NCBI GenBank assembly: GCA_003670735.1
Contig: QWQU01000006.1
Location: 1 to 48,482 of the forward strand
DNA: 48,482 nucleotides
Direction: 5' to 3'
From: Chloroflexota bacterium
GTDB lineage: Bacteria > Chloroflexota > Dehalococcoidia > UBA2979
The translations under genes were made by a program, and so were the position numbers. Numbering within the stretch: the first letter of the stretch is position 1; the number at the start of each line of letters is the position of its first letter. A model generated the notes under the pieces. The model ran no database searches, was not told the DNA's origin, and saw only the letters and a list, made by a program, of their open reading frames with translations. This document shows, one piece after another, positions 1 through 7,653 of this stretch.

Positions 1-2
1 CG

Positions 3-1025
3 GCGCAGGTTGGGGCGTACTCGTCGCAGTCGGAGCCGAATGTCGGCATCGCGCGCGTGCCTGACTCGCGGATCGATGCGCTGGCGGCGGTGTTCAAGCC
101 GAAGAAGATCACGTACGCGGAGATTCGCTGGGTGGACTACCCGGTGGCGGGGTTCGGCGCCGAGGGGCCGGGCAACCGCTTCCTGGCGGAGATCGCCGGC
201 CTCGATGCGGTCGTGCATGTGGTGCGGGCATTCGAGGACGACTCGGTGCCGCATCCGGAGCAGACGGTTGATGCGCATCGCGACATCGAAGCGCTCGACC
301 TCGAACTGACGTTTGCGGACCTCGCGCTGATCGAGCGGCGATTGCAGCGTATCGAGTCAGAGATGCGCTCGATGAAGGTCGCTGACCGCGCACGGATCGA
401 GGAAGACCGCGATCTGCTGCAGCGGCTGCAGAAGGAGCTCGAAGCAGGGCACGCGATCCGGAGCGTCGCGCTCACGGAGGCCGAGCAGCGTGTGCTGGCT
501 GCGTACCAGTTTGTGACGCGCCTGCCGGTGATGGTGATCATCAACATCGGTGAGGACCAGCTCGCGAATGCGGCAGCACTCGAGGCGGAGTTCACGGAGC
601 GACACGGCGGCGATGGGATCGCGGTGTCGACGCTGTGTGCGAAGGTCGAGGCGGAACTTGCCTCGCTCGATGCGGAGGAGGCGGCGGAGTTCCGTCGCGA
701 TCTCGGGCTGCCCGAAGAGTCGCCGCTCGACCGCACGATCCAGGCGGCGTATTCGCTGCTGGGTCTGCAGTCGTTCATCACGGCGGGCGACGATGAGTGT
801 CGTGCGTGGACGGTGCGTCGCGGTGCGATGGCGCCGGAGGCGGCGGGCAAGATTCACAGCGATCTCGAGCGCGGGTTCATTCGCGCCGAGGTGTCGCGCT
901 GGGATGAGATGGTTGAGGCGGGTGGCTCGAACGCTGAGCTGAAGAAGCGCGGGAAGCTGCGCACCGAGGGGAAGCAGTACGTCGTGCAAGACGGCGACGT
1001 GATCAACATCCTCTTCAACGTGTGA
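3..1025 (+). CDS. ychF: Ribosome-binding ATPase YchF (5' end cut by window edge)
   Basis: OLA1/YchF-type P-loop ATPase that binds the ribosome. The open frame runs in from the window edge, so roughly the first 20-25 residues, including the P-loop, are missing. The track's GTG start at 57 is an internal valine: upstream codons read in frame as '..SEPNVGIARVPD', matching the conserved YchF stretch that follows switch I. A coiled-coil insert (about residues 80-130 of the visible part) and the C-terminal TGS domain ending 'YVVQDGDVINILFNV' are typical of the family. The stop is followed by about 400 bases without a gene. Identity is very secure. Confidence 0.96.
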   Translation, partial: AQVGAYSSQSEPNVGIARVPDSRIDALAAVFKPKKITYAEIRWVDYPVAGFGAEGPGNRFLAEIAGLDAVVHVVRAFEDDSVPHPEQTVDAHRDIEALDLELTFADLALIERRLQRIESEMRSMKVADRARIEEDRDLLQRLQKELEAGHAIRSVALTEAEQRVLAAYQFVTRLPVMVIINIGEDQLANAAALEAEFTERHGGDGIAVSTLCAKVEAELASLDAEEAAEFRRDLGLPEESPLDRTIQAAYSLLGLQSFITAGDDECRAWTVRRGAMAPEAAGKIHSDLERGFIRAEVSRWDEMVEAGGSNAELKKRGKLRTEGKQYVVQDGDVINILFNV

Positions 1026-1140
1026 CCGTGGGTCACGCCTAGGTGTGAGTGTCGCTCGGTGGTTGGCACTGATCGACTGATGTCGCGTTCGTCGGGCTCT
1101 GTGCGATCTCGGACGGCTCGGCTGGTGCCGAGGCCGGGCG

Positions 1141-1260
1141 CGGGCGGCTTTGCCGCTTGCCGCTTGCCGCTTGCCGCGCCGGATCGTATTTCGCCCGCCC
1201 TCCCACCCTTATGCGAGGCTCCGCCTCGCGCTCCGCCGGGGCAAAGCCCCGGACCCCTTC
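1141..1260 (+). repeat. Mosaic intergenic repeat, copy A
   Basis: The 400-base gap between ychF and the DUF1232 gene holds three tandem copies of the heptamer GCCGCTT, then 'TATTTCGCCCGCCCTCCCACC', then the hairpins GCGAGGC-tcc-GCCTCGC and CCGGGGC-aaa-GCCCCGG. The C-rich block followed by 'ACCCTTATGCGAGG' recurs almost exactly at 9008-9040, and related blocks occur near 4385 and 11535. I see no ORF with protein-like composition here. It is probably a dispersed, non-coding, hairpin-rich repeat. Confidence 0.6.
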
Positions 1261-1415
1261 GTGGTCGCTGAGTCACGTCGAACGCTTCGTCCGTATCGCC
1301 TCCTGGTCGATGCCTTGAACTACGCGCCGTGTGGAACGCACGGAACGCAGTAGGCGCGAGGTGATCGCGATGGTTCGTGCTGTTGATGTTGCGGCGGCGG
1401 GCTGTGGATGCCTCG

Positions 1416-1421
1416 TAGGAT
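1416..1421 (+). promoter_or_regulatory. -10 element TAGGAT for a leaderless gene
   Basis: TAGGAT ends exactly six bases before the ATG at 1428, the spacing expected if transcription starts at the start codon. No Shine-Dalgarno at usable distance and no clear -35 are visible. The same arrangement occurs at 29214, 43248 and 44891. Confidence 0.45.
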
Positions 1422-1427
1422 CGAGGG

Positions 1428-1829
1428 ATGGTGAGGAACTGGCTACGAGATGCGATGGTGCCTCGCTCGCTGCGCGGGTGGGCAGATGAGGTGCGTGGCG
1501 ACACGTTCGCGATCGCCTCGTCGCTACGTGATCGACGGACGCCGTTGCTGGCGAAGGTGCTAGGTGCGGCGGTGGTCGCCTATGCGTTCTCGCCAATCGA
1601 TCTGATTCCAGATTTTATCCCCGTTGTGGGATATCTCGATGACCTGGTGCTGGTGCCGATCGGGCTGCGGATCGTGCGCTCGATGATCCCGGCGGAGGTG
1701 CTGGCGGAGCATCGCGTGCGTGCGGCTCGGACGTCGGCGCGGGTGCAGGGCGTCGTCGGCGCTGGCTTCGTGGGAAGTGTCGGCGCATTCCTCGTGGGCT
1801 TCGTGATGTGGTGGTTCGGCCGCCGATAG
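1428..1829 (+). CDS. DUF1232 (YkvA-like) membrane protein
   Basis: A 133-residue protein with the DUF1232 signature 'AYAFSPIDLIPDFIPVVGYLDDL' shared with YkvA-type proteins (about residues 43-70), flanked by hydrophobic stretches. A second membrane segment lies at the C-terminus (about 105-130). No biochemical role is established for the family, though it is often linked to the cell envelope. The ATG lies six bases after a TAGGAT box, so the mRNA may be leaderless. A hypothetical gene starts 18 bases after its stop and may be co-transcribed. Confidence 0.88.
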   Translation: MVRNWLRDAMVPRSLRGWADEVRGDTFAIASSLRDRRTPLLAKVLGAAVVAYAFSPIDLIPDFIPVVGYLDDLVLVPIGLRIVRSMIPAEVLAEHRVRAARTSARVQGVVGAGFVGSVGAFLVGFVMWWFGRR

Positions 1830-1847
1830 GCGGCGCGCTCTCGCGGT

Positions 1848-2312
1848 ATGGTGGCGCTGCCGGGTGCGAGGGATCTCGTGCTGGTCGGGGCAGGCGACGA
1901 GATGCGCGCGATCCTCGAGCTGAACGGGTACGCGGAGATCGGCGAGGGGCAGCAGCCCCTGTTTCGTCCGATTCCTGATGAGATCCGCGTGTTGAAACTG
2001 CCGACGACGATCGTGCTGCGAGCGATCTGGCGGGCTGAGCCCGGCGACGACGATCCGCCCGGGTATCTGCCGGTGGCACGGATCCTGCTCGATCACACGG
2101 AGCCGAATCACCGCTCGGAGCTGGGCCAACTGCCGGAGCTGTTCCGCGAGCCACTGGAGCGCTGGGATGGCGCGAGCGTGATCTTCGCGGCGTACACGCT
2201 GCACGTGAACTCCCTGGGCGATCACGTGCTCGCGTTCCCGAAGGCTGGGCTGCCGGAGCAGATGATTCGCATCCGGCTTGGGTCGGCGGTGTGGGGTCGC
2301 GTCGACGGGTGA
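1848..2312 (+). CDS. Conserved-looking hypothetical protein
   Basis: A 154-residue soluble protein I do not recognise. It has no signal peptide or membrane segment. The sequence is rich in acidic residues and prolines in the middle ('PGDDDPPGYLP') and contains 'NSLGDHVLAFPKAGLPEQMIR' near the end. The ATG at 1848 follows the DUF1232 stop by 18 bases, with only 'CTCTCGCGGT' upstream, so the start is not supported by a Shine-Dalgarno. Codon use matches its neighbours, which supports a real gene. Function unknown. Confidence 0.6.
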   Translation: MVALPGARDLVLVGAGDEMRAILELNGYAEIGEGQQPLFRPIPDEIRVLKLPTTIVLRAIWRAEPGDDDPPGYLPVARILLDHTEPNHRSELGQLPELFREPLERWDGASVIFAAYTLHVNSLGDHVLAFPKAGLPEQMIRIRLGSAVWGRVDG

Positions 2313-2341
2313 GCTCGGTACGAGCACGCGGCTGGGCTCGG

Positions 2342-2347
2342 TATAGT
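2342..2347 (+). promoter_or_regulatory. Candidate -10 (TATAGT) upstream of the xdhC-like gene
   Basis: TATAGT lies 38 bases before the ATG at 2386, in an otherwise GC-rich gap. No convincing -35 is visible. A strong Shine-Dalgarno (AGGAGG, spacing about 7) follows and fixes the start of the gene. Confidence 0.35.
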
Positions 2348-2385
2348 GGTGCGCGTTCAGGTGCTGGGCCTTCAGGAGGCTGGCG

Positions 2386-3273
2386 ATGGCAGACGAGCTG
2401 ACTCGTGCCGAGGTGCTGCAGACGATCACGGATGACGTCGAGCGCGCGCTGGGCGGTGGGATTCCGATCGCGGTGGCGACGGTGATGGATGTTGGCGAGC
2501 AGGTCGGCCTCGAGGTCGGCACGAAGATGATGATTCGCCGCGACGCGGTGGATTCCGAGGTCGGCTCGATCGATGGTGGCGGGCCGGTGGACGTGCAGGT
2601 GCGCGAGGGCGCGCAGTCATTGTTCGAGACGTTCCCGCGTGTCGCGCTGCAGATCCTCTACATCGGCCAAGAGCACAACGTTGTGACTCGACGGTCGCAG
2701 GCGAAGCCGGGCGATGCGCGGTTGATGCTCGAGCTGTTCGAGGCGCCGCCACAGCTTGTGATCGCGGGTGGCGGACACGTCGGCCTCGCGGTGGCGACGA
2801 TCGCTGAGATCGTGGGCTTCGACATCACCATCGTGGACGACCGCCAGGAGTTCGCCAACCCTGAGCGCTTCCCGATGGCGAAGAGCGTGATCTGGGGCGA
2901 CTTCGGTGAGGTGTTCGATGCGATGGACCTGGGTGCGTCGCACTCGATCGTGCTCGTGTCACGCGGGCATCAGCAGGACACGATCTCGCTGCGGCACACG
3001 GTGTCGCGAGGCGTGGGCTACGTGGGGATGATCGGCAGTCAGCGACGCACCGGGACGGTGCTGCAGATGCTGATCGATGAGGGCATCCCGGAGGCGGACA
3101 TCGCGAAGGTGCACACGCCGATCGGGCTCGACATCAACGCTGAGACGCCGGAGGAGATCGCGCTGTCGATCCTTGCGGAGATCGTGCTGGTCCGAAAGGG
3201 CGGCACGGGCGTGAAGCTGTCGACGATCAAGGGCGCGAACGCTCGTCGAAACTCGAGCGCGCCGGTCGGCTAG
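2386..3273 (+). CDS. XdhC/CoxI-family protein with Rossmann domain
   Basis: A 295-residue XdhC/CoxI-family protein. The family helps insert sulfurated molybdenum cofactor into xanthine dehydrogenase or CO dehydrogenase-type enzymes. The C-terminal Rossmann domain (from about residue 120) carries the nucleotide-binding 'IAGGGHVG' at 126-133, and 'VGMIGSQRRT' and 'GLDINAETPEEIALSILAEIV' are classic XdhC blocks. The N-terminal 100 residues are divergent and lack the usual GSTPR motif, which is instead present in the separate short paralog at 3743. No molybdoenzyme structural gene lies in the window. ATG chosen from AGGAGG at spacing 7. Confidence 0.88.
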   Translation: MADELTRAEVLQTITDDVERALGGGIPIAVATVMDVGEQVGLEVGTKMMIRRDAVDSEVGSIDGGGPVDVQVREGAQSLFETFPRVALQILYIGQEHNVVTRRSQAKPGDARLMLELFEAPPQLVIAGGGHVGLAVATIAEIVGFDITIVDDRQEFANPERFPMAKSVIWGDFGEVFDAMDLGASHSIVLVSRGHQQDTISLRHTVSRGVGYVGMIGSQRRTGTVLQMLIDEGIPEADIAKVHTPIGLDINAETPEEIALSILAEIVLVRKGGTGVKLSTIKGANARRNSSAPVG

Positions 3274-3413
3274 CAGACTTCGTCTGTACTTGCCCAGCTC
3301 CTCGGGTAGTCGCGACGGAACTCGTCGCATCGCGCTTCTGGGGTGGCCATTCACTCTGTTTACGTGCGCGTTCGATGCTTCAGCGCGGTGTCAGGTAGCG
3401 CTTGCGCGAGCGT

Positions 3414-3419
3414 GATAAT
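3414..3419 (+). promoter_or_regulatory. Candidate -10 (GATAAT) for the structured RNA
   Basis: GATAAT matches TATAAT at five of six positions and would start a transcript near 3427, just before the hairpin series that ends in a strong terminator. The -35 region is weak. Confidence 0.4.
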
Positions 3420-3429
3420 CTATCGCCAT

Positions 3430-3580
3430 TCGTGATGGCATGAGGCCGGAGCCGAGTAGAGGCTCGGTCCCGAGCGTGCCAGCGAACCGCTTCGCCAGCC
3501 CCTTCCGAGAAGAGTACGGCCTTCTCGGGGGTATCCCTCTGGGGCAAGAGGGCCGACGCGAGTCGGCCCTCTTGCTTTCC
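3430..3580 (+). ncRNA. Putative structured small RNA or leader with terminator
   Basis: Between the two XdhC-family genes lies a compact series of helices. GGCATG (3438) pairs with CGTGCC and encloses CCGgAGCC/GGCTCGG. This is followed by GCGAA-ccgc-TTCGC, then the perfect CCGAGAAG/CTTCTCGG, then a 13-bp GNRA-capped terminator. The overlapping 79-aa ORF of the track has no family resemblance and spans the terminator, so I treat the region as non-coding. It does not match the cores I know for SRP RNA, 6S RNA, the Moco riboswitch or T-boxes. It may be a free small RNA or an attenuator for the CoxI-like gene. Confidence 0.5.
3545..3580 (+). terminator. Strong intrinsic terminator hairpin
   Basis: CAAGAGGGCCGAC pairs perfectly with GTCGGCCCTCTTG across a GCGA (GNRA) loop, followed by CTTTCC. 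The stem has 13 bp; the U-tract is short. Confidence 0.75.
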
Positions 3581-3667
3581 GCCTCGGAGGCACCCTCGCC
3601 TGTATTTACGGGGTGTTCGGGCGGCTGGATTCCTCCGATCGTGCTGGCGATGGTTGCTGACGAGATT

Positions 3668-3676
3668 TGTTATGAT
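3668..3676 (+). promoter_or_regulatory. Extended -10 promoter TGTTATGAT
   Basis: TG-n-TATGAT gives an extended -10 element without an obvious -35, placed between the upstream terminator and the CoxI-like gene. The very similar TGGTATGAT occurs ahead of the Rrf2 gene at 14566. Confidence 0.5.
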
Positions 3677-3742
3677 TAGCGGGCTCGCCTCGCGATCCTC
3701 GAAGGAGGGTTGGTGGGGGCGAGTCGGTACGGGAGACATGTC

Positions 3743-4060
3743 ATGAGCCTTGAACTGTTCAAGGAACTGCGTGAGGCGCAGGCACAGGGCGAGCGCCGTG
3801 TGCTGGCGACGGTCGCGACGACGCTCGGCTCGACGCCGCGCGGTCCTGGCGCGCACTTGCTGCTGCGGCCGGACGGGACATTTACGGGCACCATCGGTGG
3901 TGGCTGTGGTGAGGCCGAGGTCTGGCAGGAGGCGATGGAGACGATGCAGGACGGTCGTCCGCGCATCGTGAAGGTCGATCTCACGGAGCCGGTGGACGGC
4001 GACGACAAGATCTGCGGCGGCGTGATGGAGATCTTCATCGAGCGCGTCTCGGGTTCGTAA
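3743..4060 (+). CDS. CoxI/XdhC N-terminal domain protein
   Basis: A 105-residue stand-alone copy of the N-terminal XdhC/CoxI domain. The 'TTLGSTPRGPGA' motif and 'GTIGGGCGEAEVW' are diagnostic. It lacks the Rossmann half that the paralog at 2386 retains, so the two genes together look like a split XdhC system for molybdenum-cofactor handling. The start is uncertain: ATG 3743 has GGGAG about 10 bases upstream, while GTG 3713 or TTG 3710 lies right behind GAAGGAGG but at cramped spacing. The leader carries its own extended -10 promoter. Confidence 0.85.
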   Translation: MSLELFKELREAQAQGERRVLATVATTLGSTPRGPGAHLLLRPDGTFTGTIGGGCGEAEVWQEAMETMQDGRPRIVKVDLTEPVDGDDKICGGVMEIFIERVSGS

Positions 4061-4139
4061 GTTCGTCATTCGCAATCCGCGCGAAACGCGCAGGTCGTAT
4101 TCCTGGTAGGCGTTTCATTGAGCGCGGAGGGAGCCTCAC

Positions 4140-4304
4140 ATGTTCGGTAGTCTGGGCTGGCAAGAGCTGCTGATCGTGCTCGTGATCCTGGCGCTGGTGT
4201 TCGGCGCTTCGCGCGTGGGTGCGATCGGTGGCGCACTCGGGCGCGGGATTCGTGAGTTCCGCAGTGAGTCGGGCGGCGAGAAGCCGAAGGACAAGACTGA
4301 GTAA
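4140..4304 (+). CDS. tatA: Sec-independent translocase protein TatA
   Basis: A 54-residue protein, too short for the ORF track. It has one N-terminal membrane helix ('[14 protein letters not shown]'), the hinge with '[14 protein letters not shown]', then an amphipathic helix ('[10 protein letters not shown]') and a short charged tail, which is the TatA/E layout. It oligomerises to form the twin-arginine transport pore. The ATG is backed by GCGGAGGG at about 7 bases. A likely substrate is the Rieske protein encoded at 31870, which has a Tat signal. No tatC is in the window. A terminator follows the stop. Confidence 0.9.
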   Translation: MFGSLGWQELLIVLVILALVFGASRVGAIGGALGRGIREFRSESGGEKPKDKTE

Positions 4305-4350
4305 CTCTCTTCTGGGCGCGATGCGCGCTGTCGGAATGAAGCAATGAGAA

Positions 4351-4378
4351 CGGGGAGCGGCGCAGCCGCTCCCCGTTT
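4351..4378 (+). terminator. Intrinsic terminator after tatA
   Basis: CGGGGAGCGGC pairs with GCCGCTCCCCG over a GCA loop (11 bp), followed by TTT. It merges directly into repeat copy B. Confidence 0.7.
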
Positions 4379-4455
4379 CTGTATGTATCCCGCCCTCCCA
4401 CCCTGTGAGGGGCTTCGCCCCTCGACCCCACTGGGGCTTTGCCCCCGACCCCTTC
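4379..4455 (+). repeat. Mosaic intergenic repeat, copy B
   Basis: After the tatA terminator the sequence runs 'TGTATCCCGCCCTCCCACCC', then the hairpins GAGGGGC-ttc-GCCCCTC and GGGGC-ttt-GCCCC, ending CGACCCCTTCC. The C-rich block and the GACCCCTTC tail match copy A. No coding content is visible between 4305 and 4532. Confidence 0.55.
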
Positions 4456-4547
4456 CGGACGTGCGGCATACTCGACGGCTCGAGGCGACGCTTGCCTCGC
4501 GCTGATCGCGAGATCGGAAGTGCGTATCGTGAGTGCTCGAGGTGCGC

Positions 4548-5951
4548 ATGGCTGGTGTGGGGATTCGTGAGCGTGGGGCGCTGCTACTCGGCCGAGGGGC
4601 CGGGGAGGCGGTGCGTCGGCTGGGGCGCGGTGGCGGGACGGCATTGCCAGGGCTCGTTGCGGGGCGGCTCGCGCCGGGACTGCTCGAGGCATGCGCGTCG
4701 CAGCTCGGGCACGGGCTGATCACGGTCACGGGGACGAACGGCAAGACGACGACGTCGCACCTGATCAGCGCTGCCGCGCGGATCGCGGGACTGCACCCGC
4801 TGCACAACCGATCGGGCTCGAACCTGGAGCGCGGGGTGATCTCGACGTTTGTGGGCGAGGTCGATGGCACGGGGACGATGCCGGGCGCCGCGGATCGCCT
4901 CGGGGTGATCGAGCTGGACGAGGCGGTGTGGCCGCGGCTGCTGCCGAGCCTGCGCCCGCGCGTGGCGGTGTTCCTCAACCTGTTTCGCGACCAGCTCGAT
5001 CGCTACGGCGAGGTCGATTCGGTCGCCGAGGGCTGGCAGCGCGCGCTGGCGGCGTATCCGTTTCTCACAACGCTGGTGCTGAACGTCGATGACCCCTCGG
5101 TGGCTGCGCTCGCGGAAGGCAATGCAGCGCGCGAGGTGATCGGGTTTGGGATTGAAGACGTTGGTGTCGCACTCGACGGTGCGGAGCACGCCTCGGACGC
5201 GCGGTTCTGCGTGTGTGGTGCGACGTATCGCTACGACGCGGTGTATATGGGCCACGTCGGTGTGTGGCGCTGCGATGCCTGTGGGCGCGCGCGACCGACG
5301 CCGGTTGTGTCCGCTCGGAACATTCGGCTCGGGACGGACAGCACGACGTTCGAGCTCGTGGTTGGGCGAGAGGTGACTGAGGTCACGATTCCGCTCGCGG
5401 GGCTGTACTCGGTGTACAACGCGTTGGCCGCGGCGGCGGGCGCACATGCGCTTGGGTTGCCGTTGGAGGCGACGACGCGCGCATTGGCCGAGTCGGGGCC
5501 GGCGTTTGGGCGGCAGGAGCGATTCGCACTCGATGGCCGGATGGTGCGGGTGCTGCTCGCGAAGAACCCGACGGGGCTGAACGAGGTGATCCGCACGCTG
5601 CTCGCGCTGCCGGATGACGCGACGCTGCTTGCGCTGCTGAACGATGGCATCCAGGACGGGCAGGACGTGTCGTGGATCTACGACGCGGACCTCGAGCGAC
5701 TCGCGGAACGCGAGTTCAGGCTGATCGTGTCGGGTGATCGCGCGGATGACCTCGCGCTGCGGTGCGCGGTGGCGGGGCTCGAACCGCGCATGGTGGAGCG
5801 CGACATTGCGTTCGCATTGAACGCAGCGATCGCGGCGACGCCGGTCGGTGGTCGGATCGAAATCATCGCGACGTATACGGCGATGATGGCGATCCGCGGG
5901 ATGCTGGCGACGCGCACGGGCGCGCAGCCGTACTGGGAATCGACGGAATGA
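4548..5951 (+). CDS. murT: Lipid II isoglutaminyl synthase, Mur ligase-like subunit MurT
   Basis: The Mur ligase-like subunit of the MurT-GatD complex, which amidates the D-glutamate of the peptidoglycan stem at lipid II. Seen: P-loop 'TVTGTNGKTTTSH', the Mur central domain with 'VFLNLFRDQLDRYGE', a four-cysteine zinc-ribbon insert ('CVCGATYRY..WRCDACG', first pair C-x-C), and the C-terminal domain with 'LLNDGIQDGQDVSWIYD'. The ribbon is a MurT hallmark not found in MurE. ATG 4548 is preferred over GTG 4533 because CGAGG sits five bases upstream. The stop overlaps gatD in an ATGA tetranucleotide, so the two are translationally coupled. Confidence 0.92.
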   Translation: MAGVGIRERGALLLGRGAGEAVRRLGRGGGTALPGLVAGRLAPGLLEACASQLGHGLITVTGTNGKTTTSHLISAAARIAGLHPLHNRSGSNLERGVISTFVGEVDGTGTMPGAADRLGVIELDEAVWPRLLPSLRPRVAVFLNLFRDQLDRYGEVDSVAEGWQRALAAYPFLTTLVLNVDDPSVAALAEGNAAREVIGFGIEDVGVALDGAEHASDARFCVCGATYRYDAVYMGHVGVWRCDACGRARPTPVVSARNIRLGTDSTTFELVVGREVTEVTIPLAGLYSVYNALAAAAGAHALGLPLEATTRALAESGPAFGRQERFALDGRMVRVLLAKNPTGLNEVIRTLLALPDDATLLALLNDGIQDGQDVSWIYDADLERLAEREFRLIVSGDRADDLALRCAVAGLEPRMVERDIAFALNAAIAATPVGGRIEIIATYTAMMAIRGMLATRTGAQPYWESTE

Positions 5952-6718
5952 CGAGCGAGATGCCTCGCACGATTCGCGTCGTGACGCTCTATCCGGAAGT
6001 GATGGATGTGTATGCCGACCGCGGCAATCTGCTGGCGGTGCAGGCGCGCTGTCGCGCGCTCGGTGTTGGCGTCGAGGTGATCGCGATCGGGCTGGGCGAT
6101 GCGCTGCCGAGCGAGGCGGACCTCGTGCTGATCGGTGGCGGGCAGGACCGCGAGCAGCGGCGGATCGCGCCGGACCTCGCGGCGAAGGGCTCGGCGCTGC
6201 GCGCGTGGGCAGACTCGGGCACGGCGATGCTCGCGGTGTGCGGCGGGTTCCAGCTGTTTGGGAACTTCTATCGCACTGGTGCGGGCGAGGAACTGCCGGG
6301 AGTCGGGCTGTTCGATGTGACGACGGTCGCTCCGGCACCGGGGATGCCTCGCTGCATCGGGGACATGCTCGCGCAGTCTGAGGTGCCGGGTGTGGGCGAG
6401 CTCGTGGGGTTCGAGAACCACGGCGGGCGCACGTACCTGGGGCCGCAGGGGCAGCCGTTCGCGCGTGTGCAGCACGGCTTTGGCAACAACGGCGACGACG
6501 GCACTGAGGGTGCGGTGTATCGCGAGGCGATCGGGACGTACCTGCACGGGTCGGTGCTGCCGAAGAACCCCGCACTGCTCGACCGACTGATCCTGGCGGC
6601 ACTGCGGCATCGCTACGGCGCCGAGGCGACGATCGAGCGGTCTCGTGATGAGTACGCGGAGCGGGCGCATCGCGCCGCTGCCGAGGTGGCTCGCCGCAAG
6701 GGTCGCCCGAACTCGTAA
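5948..6718 (+). CDS. gatD: Lipid II isoglutaminyl synthase, glutaminase subunit GatD
   Basis: A 256-residue class I (triad) glutamine amidotransferase that supplies ammonia to MurT. The nucleophile elbow 'LAVCGGFQLFG' carries the catalytic cysteine, 'LVLIGGGQDREQ' is the GatD-type CobB/CobQ-like strand, and 'GTYLHGSVLPKNP' carries the catalytic histidine. The track's start at 5762 lies inside murT. The true ATG at 5948 forms an ATGA overlap with the murT stop. The C-terminal tail is basic. The pair is typical of Gram-positive-type walls and of many Chloroflexota. Confidence 0.93.
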   Translation: MTSEMPRTIRVVTLYPEVMDVYADRGNLLAVQARCRALGVGVEVIAIGLGDALPSEADLVLIGGGQDREQRRIAPDLAAKGSALRAWADSGTAMLAVCGGFQLFGNFYRTGAGEELPGVGLFDVTTVAPAPGMPRCIGDMLAQSEVPGVGELVGFENHGGRTYLGPQGQPFARVQHGFGNNGDDGTEGAVYREAIGTYLHGSVLPKNPALLDRLILAALRHRYGAEATIERSRDEYAERAHRAAAEVARRKGRPNS

Positions 6719-6763
6719 GCAGGTGCGCGCGTACGATCGCGCGGTGATCCGATAGGAGCGCAC

Positions 6764-7648
6764 GTGCCGTTCTCGTTGCTTCCGTTGTTGGCGATCGAGA
6801 TTCCGTGGTCACCGAACATCTTTGTGCTGGGCGGGTTCGTGCTGACGTGGCACGGGCTGTTCACGGCGTTCGGGATCCTCGCGGGCGTGCAGTTAGCGCT
6901 GCGCATGGGGCAGCGAGTGCGCTATGACCCGGACGAGGCGTACACGCTGGCGCTGGTGGGCGTGCCGTCGGGCATCCTCGGTGCGCGCGCGCTGTATGTG
7001 GCCGAGCACTGGGAGTACTACCGCGACTCGCCGCTCTCGATCCTCGCGCTGAACGAGGGCGGCATCTCGGTGTGGGGTGCGGTGCTCGGCGGATTGATCG
7101 GGGCGGCGCTGTTCGCGAAGTGGCGCGGCTATCCGATCGCGCGCGGACTGGACATCGCGTCGTTCGGGATTGTGATCGGGCTCGCGATTGGGCGACTCGG
7201 CGACCTCGTGAATGGCGAGCACTGCGCACGTGTGACGGGTCTGCCGTGGGGCGTGACGTACACGAACCCGATCTCGCCGGGCTTCGTGTGCGAGGCGCGG
7301 CCTGAGGTGAACTTTCTGCCGGTGCACCCGGCGACGACGTACGAGCTGTTCGTGCTGCTGGCGATGATGGGCGTGATGTACTGGCTGTTCACGCACCTGT
7401 TTGCGCGCCGACCGGCGCTGACGTTCTTCGTGTTCCTCTACGGCTACTCGGTGACGCGGTTCTTCCTGACGATGTTGCGTGTGGACTCGGACGTGATCGC
7501 GTTCGGGCTGCGCACGCCGCAACTGGTCTCGGTGGTGACGGCGATCGTGGCGCTACCGCTCGTGCTGATCGCACTGTGGCGGCCGCTGGAGATAGTCGCG
7601 CCAACGATGCCGCCGAACCGCATTCCCGTGCAGCGCACGGGCCGCTAG
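6764..7648 (+). CDS. lgt: Prolipoprotein diacylglyceryl transferase
   Basis: Membrane enzyme that transfers diacylglycerol to the lipobox cysteine of prolipoproteins. The 294-residue, multi-helix protein has the Lgt signature region 'IGLAIGRLGDLVNGEHCAR', 'LPWGVTYTNP' and 'VHPATTYELF', plus 'GGISVWGAVLGGLIG' upstream. The GTG start is backed by TAGGAG at about 6 bases. It follows gatD by 45 bases. A plausible client in this window is the lipoprotein at 43260. Confidence 0.95.
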   Translation: MPFSLLPLLAIEIPWSPNIFVLGGFVLTWHGLFTAFGILAGVQLALRMGQRVRYDPDEAYTLALVGVPSGILGARALYVAEHWEYYRDSPLSILALNEGGISVWGAVLGGLIGAALFAKWRGYPIARGLDIASFGIVIGLAIGRLGDLVNGEHCARVTGLPWGVTYTNPISPGFVCEARPEVNFLPVHPATTYELFVLLAMMGVMYWLFTHLFARRPALTFFVFLYGYSVTRFFLTMLRVDSDVIAFGLRTPQLVSVVTAIVALPLVLIALWRPLEIVAPTMPPNRIPVQRTGR

Positions 7649-7653
7649 CGCGC

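Noticed and set aside
3430-3580. Moco, SRP, 6S or T-box RNA
   Set aside because: The conserved cores of these RNAs, as I know them, are absent. I kept it as an unassigned structured RNA.
3440-3679. 79-aa ORF between the two XdhC-family genes
   Set aside because: It spans a 13-bp terminator hairpin and several perfect stems, and the product is low in protein-like features.
4584-6812. 742-aa minus-strand ORF over murT-gatD
   Set aside because: Its product is Arg/His/Pro-rich with no domain, while the opposite frames give full MurT and GatD motifs. It is a GC-skew shadow.
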